Shown: positions 24,187-32,563 of the stretch, one piece after another
Layout of the letters: every line of letters begins with the position of its first letter
Numbering within the stretch: position 1 is the stretch's first letter
Assembly: GCA_017445205.1 (NCBI GenBank)
Contig: JAFSUP010000060.1
Location: 1-34,103, forward strand
Source: Synergistaceae bacterium
GTDB taxonomy: Bacteria; Synergistota; Synergistia; Synergistales; Aminobacteriaceae
Direction of reading: 5' to 3'
Length of the DNA: 34,103 nt
The notes under the pieces: generated by a model
The model's input: only the letters and a program-made list of their open reading frames with translations
What the model was told of the DNA's origin: nothing
The model's database searches: none
Program-made: the position numbers and the translations under genes

Positions 24187-25812
24187 TTGCGCACTTGGAT
24201 AATAGAACATAAAGTCGCGCTTCTCATTGCGGGAATTTTATTTTATTTATATTTCCGCGGAATTGGAGATCACGGCCTTATAGATAATCTCGAGGGCGTG
24301 AACGCTTCAATCGCTGCTCACATGTTTGGCGGCGAAAATTATTTTGTGCCCAAAATCGGCGAATCTCTAGCGACAGGCTCGACTATGGGAACGTGGTGGC
24401 TAATGGCCTTAGCTCTCAAAATTTTCGGCTGGGGAGAATTTGCCGTGCGTTTTTGGTCAACGTTATCCGGCCTCGGAATGATTTTAATCTCTGCGCTGCT
24501 TGTATGGCCGGATTCGTCTGATGAAGATGAAGACGACGAAGAAGAAAAAGAAATTTCGAAGCGTCGTTCGTGGTTCGCAGCGGCGACTTGCGGAGGCATG
24601 ATAATTTGTTTCGTCGTTTCACAAATTGCTTCGTCGCACGCGATATTTTCATTTTTGACTTCGCTAGCGCTGCTCGGAATTATTCGAGCGCAATCACAAG
24701 AAGATAAAGACTGGCTAATTTTTTCACACGCGGCTATAGCGTTTGCATTCATAACACACGGCCCGGCGGGATTATTCATGCCGATTTTGGCGGTGTCGTC
24801 ATATTGCGTTCTGTGCAACGACATGGAACTATTCAAAGACTTTTTCACATGGCCATTCGGAATTATAACGAATTTAATTTTATCGGGACTTTATTTTTCT
24901 GTCTTAATGGTTGTGAATCCGCAAGTAATTTTTTTCATGCTCTGCCGGAGTTACACTTACACTTTCGGAGGCATTATAGGAGCAGCGTTATTTTTATTTG
25001 TAAGTTTTGCGCCGTTCCATGGATTTCTGATTCAAGCGTTGATAGAAATTTTTCCGCGTCGTTATCCTGCTGAGAAGTCGCCAGAAACTTTTATGCTTGT
25101 GTGGGCGATGACATTTGCGGCATATGCGATTTTGTCGGCAGATATTCTTGCGATTGCGGCGAGCGTTCCGGCGTTGTCGGCGATACTTGCGATCCGTCTT
25201 GATTATTGGCTGCAAGGCAAGATGCTGCCTGTGCGCTACGCCGTGCTTTTGAATATTTTAATTTTGGTGCCTGCGTTTTTTGTTGTGCTGCCATTGACGA
25301 CAAAATATTTTCCTGTCATTCAAGAGTCGCTGTTGTCGTTGATACCTTACGAAATCACGTTAGCACTTTTTCTTTTTGCCTGCTGGTATTACACGAAGAC
25401 CCGGCAAACTAGAAAATGGGTTCGAAATGTCTTTTTAGCGGCGTTAATTTGTCTTATGCCCTTGGCCGGCGTGTTTAATCTGACGTCAAATTTATATTCT
25501 ATTCACGAAATCGGAATGAAAATTCGCGAGACCGTTCAGGGAAACGACATTGTTATTCAATACGGCGTGAACTTCCCTTCGGTCTATTTCTACACGTTGA
25601 GAAATTCAAAACTAGTGAACGCTCCTTTGAATCCCGGAATTGAAGAAAAAAAATTTGTCGAAGAAGTTCCATATATAGCAGCGCAATGGGTTCGACGGAA
25701 CAGGATTTTTTTAATTATTCCGTCTGACAGCATGTCGGCCGCGAAACTTCCAAATAAAAATGTCTTGCCATTACTAAGCAGCAACGGAAATTTATTAATC
25801 ACCAATAAATAA
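24187..25812 (+). CDS. Multi-pass membrane glycosyltransferase, ArnT/PMT-like
   Basis: 541 residues starting at a TTG only 3 nt after the previous stop; there is no real SD, so translation is probably coupled. About ten to twelve hydrophobic segments are spread over the chain. The first periplasmic loop has GDHGLIDNLEGVNASIAAHM followed by NYFVPKIGE and GTWWLMALALKIFG. This mirrors the catalytic loop of ArnT and related GT-C enzymes, where an acidic residue is followed by small-residue helices and a W-P/K-P substrate segment. The C-terminal part (about 430-541) is a soluble periplasmic domain. The family uses polyprenyl-phosphate sugars to modify lipid A or other envelope glycans. An unusual acidic stretch (DEDEDDEEEEKE, about 111-122) sits in a cytoplasmic loop. 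With galE nearby, an envelope-sugar role fits; the exact acceptor is unknown. Confidence 0.75.
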   Translation: MRTWIIEHKVALLIAGILFYLYFRGIGDHGLIDNLEGVNASIAAHMFGGENYFVPKIGESLATGSTMGTWWLMALALKIFGWGEFAVRFWSTLSGLGMILISALLVWPDSSDEDEDDEEEKEISKRRSWFAAATCGGMIICFVVSQIASSHAIFSFLTSLALLGIIRAQSQEDKDWLIFSHAAIAFAFITHGPAGLFMPILAVSSYCVLCNDMELFKDFFTWPFGIITNLILSGLYFSVLMVVNPQVIFFMLCRSYTYTFGGIIGAALFLFVSFAPFHGFLIQALIEIFPRRYPAEKSPETFMLVWAMTFAAYAILSADILAIAASVPALSAILAIRLDYWLQGKMLPVRYAVLLNILILVPAFFVVLPLTTKYFPVIQESLLSLIPYEITLALFLFACWYYTKTRQTRKWVRNVFLAALICLMPLAGVFNLTSNLYSIHEIGMKIRETVQGNDIVIQYGVNFPSVYFYTLRNSKLVNAPLNPGIEEKKFVEEVPYIAAQWVRRNRIFLIIPSDSMSAAKLPNKNVLPLLSSNGNLLITNK

Positions 25813-25842
25813 AAATTTGAAATTTTAGAAAGGACTTTCACA

Positions 25843-26577
25843 ATGCGAAAAAAAATTTTTAATTCAATCGCGATGATTTTAATTTTAATTTTTGTGTCGT
25901 CGGCTTCATTCGCTGAAGTCGATCCCAGCGCTGAAAATCACAAAATCATCGGCGGGCTTTACTCACTCGCAGCAGCTATCGAGCTTAACGCGAAGACAAA
26001 CCCTGATGTTAATTCACTCGTGCGATTTTTTGAACGCATTCCGCCCGGTTGGCAAAACGAAATCAAAATCGAGCGCGACAAAAATAAAAAATCAATTTGG
26101 GTCGGCATTGCTGTAGATGAATTTTCGACGGCACGAAAATATTTGCGGTCTCACGCTGACGAACTTGGAATTAAAGACGCTCCCGGCGGTGCGGCGTGGC
26201 TCGGTAGTGAGTTCGCGTGGCTCAAAGCGGCCGACATAACCAAAAATAAATTAAAAGTTGCTGACTTAGCAGCAGCTGAAGGCGAAGGGAAAATTTTCTT
26301 CAACGTCCCCGGCTCTGATTTATGGTGGGTAGCTTGGCCTTCGTTTAATTCAAGCGCGATGAAAAAAATTTTGAACTCTCACGGCGCAGAGGACGCTCCA
26401 GAACTTCAAGCACCAAAATTTGAAGAAGCTCCGCGAACAAGCATTTATGACGAAGTCAGGCCGTCTTCAGTCAGAGTCCCTGATAAAATGCACATGGGAA
26501 CGTCAAAAAATAGTTTCGATATGTCAATGGAAGTCGGCGACGTGATTTTTAATCCGATTCCGAACGTCGGAAGATAA
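25843..26577 (+). CDS. Secreted protein of unknown function
   Basis: 244 residues with AGAAAGGAC upstream of the ATG. Residues 1-24 are a clear signal peptide ending SSASFA, so the protein is exported. The mature part has an Ala-rich helix (GGLYSLAAAIELNAKTNPD), a conserved-looking RFFERIPPGWQNEI stretch, a Trp-rich patch near DLWWVAWPSF and a Pro/Glu-rich C-terminal region. There are no cysteines, no lipobox and no motif I recognise. It sits between the membrane glycosyltransferase and galE in one run of plus-strand genes, so an envelope role is plausible but not shown. Confidence 0.7.
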   Translation: MRKKIFNSIAMILILIFVSSASFAEVDPSAENHKIIGGLYSLAAAIELNAKTNPDVNSLVRFFERIPPGWQNEIKIERDKNKKSIWVGIAVDEFSTARKYLRSHADELGIKDAPGGAAWLGSEFAWLKAADITKNKLKVADLAAAEGEGKIFFNVPGSDLWWVAWPSFNSSAMKKILNSHGAEDAPELQAPKFEEAPRTSIYDEVRPSSVRVPDKMHMGTSKNSFDMSMEVGDVIFNPIPNVGR

Positions 26578-26604
26578 TTTTATTTTTTAAAAGGAGAAAC
26601 AAAA

Positions 26605-27594
26605 ATGGCGGTTTTAATTTGCGGAGGCGCGGGCTATATTGGCTCGCACAACGTCAGAGCGTTCAAAGCTCATGGCGAAGAAGTGATCGTGATTGACAGT
26701 TTGTACACGGGACATAAAGCTTCGCTCCCCGAGGACGTGAAATTTTATGAAGGCGACATTCGCGACGGCAAAATTTTAGATAAAATCTTCACTGAAAACA
26801 AAATCGAAGCTGTGGTTCACTTTTGCGCGTTTTCACTCGTGGGCGAGAGCGTCGAACAGCCTCTTAAATATTTTAATAACAATGTCGGCGGCATGATTTC
26901 GTTACTCGAAGCTATGCAGCGAAACGACATCAAACGAATAATTTTTTCATCGAGCGCAGCTACTTACGGCGAACCTAAAAAAATTCCGATTTTAGAAACT
27001 GACCCCACTAATCCCACAAATCCTTACGGCGAAAGCAAATTAATAATGGAAAAAATGATGAACTGGGTCAGCCGTCGTTATGATATTCGCTACGTGTCAT
27101 TGAGATATTTCAACGTCGCGGGCGCGTGGCATGACGGCACAATCGGCGAGGACCACAGACACGAAACTCACTTAGTCCCGATAATTTTGCAAGTTCCATT
27201 AGGAAAGCGTCCTCACGTTACTGTTTACGGCGATGACTACCCGACTAAAGACGGCACTTGCATTCGCGATTACGTTCATGTCGAAGACTTGGCGCGCGCT
27301 CATATTCTCGCACTCGAATATTTGAGAAACGGTGGCGAAAGTGGAATTTTCAATCTTGGAAGCGGCGATGGCTATTCGGTCATGGAAATGATTAACGCAG
27401 CACGCGAAGCAACGGGCCAGGATATTGCTGTAGAGATTGGCGAACGTCGAGCGGGTGACCCTGCGAAACTCGTAGCTGATAGCACGAAGGCAAAAGAAAT
27501 TCTTCATTGGCAACCGCAAATTACTCGCATGGAAGACATAATCGCAAGCGCTTGGAAGTGGCACAAGTCCCACCCGAACGGCTATCCAGATTAA
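26605..27594 (+). CDS. galE: UDP-glucose 4-epimerase
   Basis: 329 residues, the usual length. This is an extended short-chain dehydrogenase with the NAD-binding GGAGYIGSH (7-15), DIRD, catalytic SSSAATYG (Ser117) and YGESK with Tyr141 and Lys145. The C-terminal half has RYFNVAGA, the substrate-binding THLVPII, and GTCIRDYVHVEDLARAH, all characteristic of GalE. It interconverts UDP-glucose and UDP-galactose for envelope polysaccharides and galactose use. AAAGGAG precedes the ATG. The next gene begins 4 nt after the stop. Confidence 0.95.
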   Translation: MAVLICGGAGYIGSHNVRAFKAHGEEVIVIDSLYTGHKASLPEDVKFYEGDIRDGKILDKIFTENKIEAVVHFCAFSLVGESVEQPLKYFNNNVGGMISLLEAMQRNDIKRIIFSSSAATYGEPKKIPILETDPTNPTNPYGESKLIMEKMMNWVSRRYDIRYVSLRYFNVAGAWHDGTIGEDHRHETHLVPIILQVPLGKRPHVTVYGDDYPTKDGTCIRDYVHVEDLARAHILALEYLRNGGESGIFNLGSGDGYSVMEMINAAREATGQDIAVEIGERRAGDPAKLVADSTKAKEILHWQPQITRMEDIIASAWKWHKSHPNGYPD

Positions 27595-27598
27595 AATT

Positions 27599-28852
27599 AT
27601 GAACTCGTGGAGCGCAGTTCTTGACAGTTGTCCCGGGCTTCTAGTCTGTGTTATAAACCTCAAAGGCAAACTATTATACGCGTCGAACGGTTATAAAGCT
27701 GTCGCGGCGCGTCTGTTTGGTCATAAATGCACCGAGGGCAGCAATTACCCGCCGTTAATTACGGAAGTAGATAAACTTTTCCATGAAATTTTGACCGCAG
27801 CATGTCTTGGGGAATCGAACGCAGTCGAAATCACAGAGAACGGCAAAAACTGGGAGCTAACGGCCTCACCGTTGCGAACGAATCCGAAGAAAGTTGACGG
27901 CGTTGTCGTTCGTATAACTTCCGAACTTGAAAATCAAAATCAAATTCACGAAAATCAGCCGCCTGTTCAAAGTGGCGCGGAAATTCTCAACGCTGTTCCG
28001 TTCCGCGCTTGCGTCGTTAATAATAAAGGAATGATATTGGCGGCAAATAAATTTCTTTCGTCGTCGTCAAAAGAAAATCTCACCGGCCGAAACATAATCG
28101 AATTTTTCAAGCCTTTATCGAACGTTGGAATTATAAAAATAATTTCGCGTCGTTCAGGCAGTGTCGAAGGACGAATCCCGGCTTTCTCAATCGAAAAAAA
28201 TTTTTGCGATGAGTTATATCTTGATGAAAATCTCAACGACCCCGCCGAAGAGAAAACTGAAATTTTTTCTGTCGTTCGTGTTCATGCGACGCCGATTAAG
28301 TGGCAAAATTCTGAATGCGTCCTTTTGACTTTCGAGGACGTTACTGAAAAATCAAAACTTCAAAGTCAGTTGCGACGACTTTTGAGTTTCGATTCGTCAA
28401 CGGGAATCTTAAATCGCCGCGGCATTGAGCATTTAATACTTAAAGAGTTCGGGCGGGCAATTCGTGATGGCGAAGACCTTAGCTTAATCATGATTAACAT
28501 CGACAATTTCACAGCCTTAAATGAAACAATGGGATATGCTGCCGGTAACAGGACTATTCGTGGCTTTGTGGCAATCATGAAACGAACTTTAGCAAATTAT
28601 TCAAAGAGCGTTATAGCGCGTTGGAGCGGCGATGAGTTTTTAATAATGTCGCACTGTTCAGGAGCAGCAGCCGTAGTTTTGGCAAAGGATATTCGAGAAC
28701 ACGCACCCGGGATTCAGATTAGCGCGGGCATAGCGGACTTAGCGAGCGGGAGCTACGCGGGCGTGAGCGATTTTATCGGCGCGGCTTATGATGCGATGAT
28801 TTTCGCGAAGGACAACGGCAAAAATAATTCAGTTCTTGCAAAAAATTCATGA
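27599..28852 (+). CDS. PAS-PAS-GGDEF diguanylate cyclase, soluble
   Basis: 417 residues with no membrane segment. Two PAS-like domains (about 5-108 and 127-250, the first with VINLKGKLLYASNGY and the second with VVNNKGMILAAN) precede a GGDEF domain (about 258-415). The signature is SGDEF (343-347), an accepted active variant, with the preceding NIDNFTALNETMGYAAGN metal- and substrate-binding region intact. No RxxD inhibitory site is present five residues before the signature, so product inhibition is likely absent. It would make c-di-GMP in response to a cytoplasmic or redox cue. The gene starts 4 nt after galE and overlaps rsmA as ATGA. It is a likely source of the second messenger that the degenerate GGDEF-EAL protein elsewhere in the window could bind. 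Confidence 0.88.
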   Translation: MNSWSAVLDSCPGLLVCVINLKGKLLYASNGYKAVAARLFGHKCTEGSNYPPLITEVDKLFHEILTAACLGESNAVEITENGKNWELTASPLRTNPKKVDGVVVRITSELENQNQIHENQPPVQSGAEILNAVPFRACVVNNKGMILAANKFLSSSSKENLTGRNIIEFFKPLSNVGIIKIISRRSGSVEGRIPAFSIEKNFCDELYLDENLNDPAEEKTEIFSVVRVHATPIKWQNSECVLLTFEDVTEKSKLQSQLRRLLSFDSSTGILNRRGIEHLILKEFGRAIRDGEDLSLIMINIDNFTALNETMGYAAGNRTIRGFVAIMKRTLANYSKSVIARWSGDEFLIMSHCSGAAAVVLAKDIREHAPGIQISAGIADLASGSYAGVSDFIGAAYDAMIFAKDNGKNNSVLAKNS

Positions 28853-29631
28853 TAGCCTTAAAGCGTTTTGGACAAAATTTTTTAATCGATAAGAACATTT
28901 TATCTTTAATAATTTCGCGTGCGGAATTAAATTCTGATGATTGTGTCCTTGAGATTGGCCCCGGCCATGGAGTTTTGACGCGCGCTTTACTCGAAAAAAA
29001 AATTTCTTGTCTTCATTCGATTGAACTTGATGAACGACTTCGCCCCGAACTCGAAGAGCTAGCTAGCCGCGAAAAAAATTTTTATCTTCATTGGGGCGAC
29101 GCCGTGAAATTTAATTATGAAGCTCTGGCACCGTTTCCTAATAAGACCGTCGCAAACATTCCCTACAACATAACGACGCCTCTAATCTGGAATTTATTAA
29201 AATTTTCTGCGCGTGGCCTTCGATATTTTTTATTCATGCTTCAGAGGGAGGCTGCATTGAGATTAATCGCGCGACCAGACACGAAAGAACGCTATCCATT
29301 GGGCGTCACGATTGAGGCGATGGGACGCGCTACGATTGTGAAAAATGTTTCTCGAAAATGTTTTCGGCCTGTGCCTGAAGTCGATTCGGCTGTCGTTGAG
29401 ATTGTCGTAGAAAAAAATTTTGAACTTCTAAATTTTCCGACGTGGAGCAAATTATTACACCGTGGTTTCGCACAACGTCGAAAAACTTTATTAAACAATC
29501 TCAAGGGATTCAAAAATATTTCGGATTGGCGAGAAATTTTTTCAGATGCGAAAATCGAAGAGAATATCAGGGCCGAAGATCTGACTTTTGAAAATTGGTT
29601 AGCGATTTTTGAAAAACTCCCTCATGAATAG
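28849..29631 (+). CDS. rsmA: 16S rRNA dimethyladenosine transferase RsmA (KsgA)
   Basis: 260 residues. It has the family start RFGQNFLIDKNI, the SAM-binding EIGPGHGVLT (35-44), an acidic IELDERL at the end of strand 2 and the catalytic NIPYNITTP (103-111). The C-terminal helical domain with FAQRRKTLLNNL is typical. It dimethylates two adjacent adenines near the 3' end of 16S rRNA as a late 30S checkpoint. The ATG overlaps the PAS-GGDEF stop, so it is translated by coupling. Its last codons are part of the terminator stem (29617-29637), and it converges on feoAB. Confidence 0.96.
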   Translation: MIALKRFGQNFLIDKNILSLIISRAELNSDDCVLEIGPGHGVLTRALLEKKISCLHSIELDERLRPELEELASREKNFYLHWGDAVKFNYEALAPFPNKTVANIPYNITTPLIWNLLKFSARGLRYFLFMLQREAALRLIARPDTKERYPLGVTIEAMGRATIVKNVSRKCFRPVPEVDSAVVEIVVEKNFELLNFPTWSKLLHRGFAQRRKTLLNNLKGFKNISDWREIFSDAKIEENIRAEDLTFENWLAIFEKLPHE

Positions 29632-29649
29632 AGGGAGCTTTTTATTTTT
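29612..29649 (+). terminator. Bidirectional terminator between rsmA and feoAB
   Basis: CTCCCTC (29617-29623) pairs with GAGGGAG (29631-29637) around a 7-nt loop, flanked by AAAAA on the left and TTTTTATTTTTA on the right. It can end transcripts from both sides. It overlaps the rsmA stop codon (29629-29631) and stands 11 nt from the feoAB stop. Confidence 0.9.
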
Positions 29650-31987
29650 ATATTAAAATCATTCTTGTGAGCCACGCGAAAATCCACGCTACAACACACT
29701 GCCATATTACAACTCCCCACGCCCAACGACTGCCAAGTTCTCTTTTAATCGAAGCAATTGCGGCCACGCACGGCGTATATAAAAGACTGAAAACTAAAAG
29801 CGAAGCCGCTGCAACAGGCGATATAACGGCGCTGACGTTCTCGCCGAACAAAATTTCAAGAGTCGAAACGACGCTTTCTTTTGCCATAAAGCCACTTATT
29901 AACGATGTGCATATGCGCCAATCGCCAAGCCCCAACGGTCTAAACAGAGGCTCTATAAGTCCTGCGACTGCTGCCAAAATACTTTCTTGAGGATTGTCAG
30001 TTAGATTAAAATGAAAATCAAAACTTTGTAAGAACCACACGACGATCGTAGCAATGAAAATCACAGTGAATGCTCGCTGAAGAAAATCTTTTGCCTTCTC
30101 CCATAAGAGCCATAAAACATTTTTCGCGCCGGGCATTCTGTAATTCGGCAGCTCCATTACGAACGGAACAGGCTCACCTCTGAATAAAGTTTCTTTGTAA
30201 AGCAACGCGATTAAAATTCCAACGACAATCCCCAAAATATAAAGTCCTGTCATTATAAAACCGCCATGTTTCGGGAAGAACGCATTTACAAAGAAAGCAT
30301 AAATCGGAAGTTTAGCGGTACAGCTCATGAACGGAGTTAATAAAATCGTCATTCGCCTGTCGCGTTCACTCGGAAGCGTGCGCGTTGACATTACCGCCGG
30401 GACTGTACAGCCGAAGCCGATTAGCATCGGGACTATACTGCGGCCTGAAAGTCCGATTTTTCGCAAGAGCTTATCCATAAAAAAAGCCACTCGTGCAGAA
30501 TAGCCTGTGTCTTCAAGAATTGAAAGAAAGAAAAACAAAGTTATGATTATCGGCAAGAAACTTAAAACGCTCCCGATGCCTGCGAAAATTCCGTCAATGA
30601 TTAAGCCGTGAAGGACGCTGTTGACGTTCATTGAGGTCATGAAAGCGTCGGCCGCTTCGGTGAAAGAGTCAATGCCGTTTTCTAAGAGTTCTTGAAAATA
30701 TGCGCCGATGACATTGAACGTCAAAAAGAAAATTGAAATCATGACCGCCAAAAACACGGGTATAGCTGTATACTTGCCAGTTAAAATTTTGTCGAGCTTT
30801 TGACTTCTTAAATGTTCGCGGCTTTCTTTAGGTTTTACGACGGACTGCGAACAGACTTTGCGGATAAATTCAAATCTCATGTCGGCTATAGCGGCGTTAC
30901 GGTCAAGGCCTCGTTCGTTCTCCATTTGAATTATTATGTGCTCTAGCATTTCTCTTTCGTTTTGTTCAAGTTTTAATTGCTCAAGCACAAGCGGATCATT
31001 CTCAATAATTTTGCTGGCGGCAAATCTTAAAGGCAGGCCTGCGCGTTCGGCATGGTCTTGAATTAAGTGAACAATAGCGTGTAAAGCTCTATGAACAGCT
31101 CCGCCATGGTCGTTCTCGTCGCAAAAGTCATAGCGCGTCGGTTTCTCTTGATATTTAGCAATGTGAATAGCGTGCTGAATGAGTTCATCGACGCCTTCGT
31201 TTTTAAGAGCTGAAATCGGAATGACCGGCACGCCTAAAAGAGCTTCCATTTTATTAATGTCAATCGTGCCGCCGTTGCCGCTTAACTCGTCCATCATGTT
31301 CAGAGCCACGACCATCGGAATCTGCATTTCTAAAAGTTGGACAGTCAAGTATAAATTTCTTTCTATATTCGTAGCGTCGAGTATGTTTATAATGGCTTTT
31401 GGCTTCTCGCTCAAAACGAAATGACGCGAGATTAATTCTTCGCCGCTGTATGGAGACATTGAATAAATCCCGGGCAAATCTGTAACTAAAGTGTCTTCAT
31501 GGCCTTTAATCATTCCGTCTTTGCGACTGACAGTAACGCCGGGAAAATTTCCGATTCTTTGTTTAGCTCCCGTAAGCTGATTAAAGAGAGTTGTTTTGCC
31601 GGAGTTTTGATTTCCGACAAGCGCGAACGTTAAGACAGTGCCGTCCGGTAATGGTTCGCTTTCGCCTTTAATATGATACTTGCCTTCCTCACCGAGGCCG
31701 GGGTGTTCAATTATTGAAGAATGATTTTCAGATTGTGTATTTTGATTTTCTTCTTTTATATTTGCGATTTGTTTAATTTTTATTTGTTGCGCGTCAGCAA
31801 GTCTTAAAGTTAATTCATAATCATGAATTCTAATTTCGAGTGGATCGCCCATAGGAGCGTGGCGAATCATTTTTACTTCAGCGTCCGGGATAATCCCCAT
31901 ATCGAGCAAGTGTTGTCTTAAACTTCCTTCGCCGCCGACGGATTGAATTATTGCGCTTTGATTAATTTTTAATTCATTGAGATTCAT
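29648..31987 (-). CDS. feoB: FeoA-FeoB fusion, ferrous iron transporter
   Basis: 779 residues. The N-terminal 75 residues are a FeoA/SH3-like domain (LRQHLLDMGIIPDAEVKMI, then PLEIRIHDYELTLR), joined by a polar linker (about 76-115) to FeoB. The G domain has G1 GNQNSGKT (125-132), the GNFPGVTVS switch, G3 DLPG (170-173) and G4 NMMD (230-233). The membrane part (about 400-779) carries two Gate-type repeats with VPMLIGFGCTVPA and TPFMSCTAKLPIYAFF. GTP-driven Fe2+ uptake in anaerobes is the established role. FeoA and FeoB are usually separate genes; fused forms are known in some lineages. It is monocistronic here, with a shared 3' terminator and an unusually long, foldable upstream region (31988-32359). 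Confidence 0.95.
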   Translation of the reverse strand: MNLNELKINQSAIIQSVGGEGSLRQHLLDMGIIPDAEVKMIRHAPMGDPLEIRIHDYELTLRLADAQQIKIKQIANIKEENQNTQSENHSSIIEHPGLGEEGKYHIKGESEPLPDGTVLTFALVGNQNSGKTTLFNQLTGAKQRIGNFPGVTVSRKDGMIKGHEDTLVTDLPGIYSMSPYSGEELISRHFVLSEKPKAIINILDATNIERNLYLTVQLLEMQIPMVVALNMMDELSGNGGTIDINKMEALLGVPVIPISALKNEGVDELIQHAIHIAKYQEKPTRYDFCDENDHGGAVHRALHAIVHLIQDHAERAGLPLRFAASKIIENDPLVLEQLKLEQNEREMLEHIIIQMENERGLDRNAAIADMRFEFIRKVCSQSVVKPKESREHLRSQKLDKILTGKYTAIPVFLAVMISIFFLTFNVIGAYFQELLENGIDSFTEAADAFMTSMNVNSVLHGLIIDGIFAGIGSVLSFLPIIITLFFFLSILEDTGYSARVAFFMDKLLRKIGLSGRSIVPMLIGFGCTVPAVMSTRTLPSERDRRMTILLTPFMSCTAKLPIYAFFVNAFFPKHGGFIMTGLYILGIVVGILIALLYKETLFRGEPVPFVMELPNYRMPGAKNVLWLLWEKAKDFLQRAFTVIFIATIVVWFLQSFDFHFNLTDNPQESILAAVAGLIEPLFRPLGLGDWRICTSLISGFMAKESVVSTLEILFGENVSAVISPVAAASLLVFSLLYTPCVAAIASIKRELGSRWAWGVVIWQCVVAWIFAWLTRMILI

Positions 31988-32359
31988 TTTATTTTTCTGC
32001 TTCTGTGAAGCCTCACACGAATAAATTCGCGTGCTTCCGAACTTCTTAATCGTCCGAACTGCCTGTCTGTCATTCGGTCTAATCTCAGAAACCTAAAGTC
32101 GAAACCATAAGCTCCGCAAAAAAACTATAACACAGATACAGGTGCGGGTGCTTCTCCCGGAACACAAAGGAACTTTTGCCCTCGTGTCCGACTCTACTGT
32201 CACCAGTAGAGATTTCTTGTAAAACTCTTGGTAAAACGCGTGGTCTAGTGTTGGCTTTCGCTAATCTATGGCTTCTCCGTCTAATATTTACCGAAAAATA
32301 TTATAACATAGAACCGTCTAACTCACGACTGAAGTCGCGAGAATGCGACGGCTTTTCAT
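31988..32359 (-). other. Gene-free foldable stretch upstream of feoAB
   Basis: 372 bp without a convincing gene. Read toward feoAB, an extended -10 TGTTATAAT (32308-32300) predicts a start near 32293 and a leader of about 305 nt. The leader can form CTCTACTG-GTGA-CAGTAGAG, an 8-bp stem with a GNRA-type loop (32218-32199). Downstream it can form a bulged CGGA..TCCG stem and a GAAGC..GCTTC hairpin close to the ATG. Before the promoter lies another hairpin, CTCGCGACT/AGTCGTGAG (32341-32322), enclosed by CCGTC/GACGG. That last hairpin resembles ends of IS200/IS605-type elements, and a plus-strand frame around 32140-32240 vaguely recalls a TnpB C-terminus. The stretch could be a regulatory RNA leader or the remnant of such an element. 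Confidence 0.45.
32300..32308 (-). promoter_or_regulatory. Extended -10 promoter reading toward feoAB
   Basis: TGTTATAAT on the minus strand is identical to the extended -10 at 13723-13731. No clear -35 is visible. It would give feoAB its own transcript with a long leader. No Fur-box-like palindrome was obvious around it. Confidence 0.5.
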
Positions 32360-32563
32360 TCAAAAATTCTTCAATAGATACATTGCCTTGTCGTAAGTAA
32401 AGTACCGCGGTTCATATTTTGTTTCTTCAATATATAATTGCGTAGCTTCTTTCAAATTATATAAAGCTTGTTCTATTGTTTCGCCTTGACTTACAGAGCC
32501 TATCTCGGGACATTCTGCAACATATAAATTTTCTTCTTTATAAATTATTGCCGTGTAAGTCAT
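32360..32563 (-). CDS. HicB-like (type II antitoxin family) protein, no HicA partner seen
   Basis: 67 residues. MTYTAIIYKEENLYVAECPEIGSVSQGETIEQALYNLKEA is the standard HicB partial RNase H-like fold, with the CPEIG turn and the EQALYNLKEA helix. There is no room for a DNA-binding helix at the C-terminus, so it is the short HicB form. Normally a hicA toxin gene precedes or follows; none is visible, as the upstream gene is fliQ and the downstream stretch is gene-free. The ATG overlaps the fliQ stop (ATGA), so it is translated together with fliQ. It may be a solitary antitoxin, a remnant, or a small regulator. Confidence 0.85.
   Translation of the reverse strand: MTYTAIIYKEENLYVAECPEIGSVSQGETIEQALYNLKEATQLYIEETKYEPRYFTYDKAMYLLKNF

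Noticed and set aside
24339-24848. 169-codon minus-strand frame with a poly-Ser run
   Set aside because: Antisense to the glycosyltransferase gene; the Ser run is the complement of the acidic DEDEDDEEEE loop. The membrane-protein frame on the plus strand is clearly the real one.
32176-32400. 74-codon plus-strand frame as a real gene or TnpB C-terminus
   Set aside because: It has a TTG start without SD, runs through the hairpin at 32322-32341 and overlaps hicB on the other strand. The resemblance to TnpB tails is too vague to annotate as a gene; mentioned only as an alternative origin of the region.
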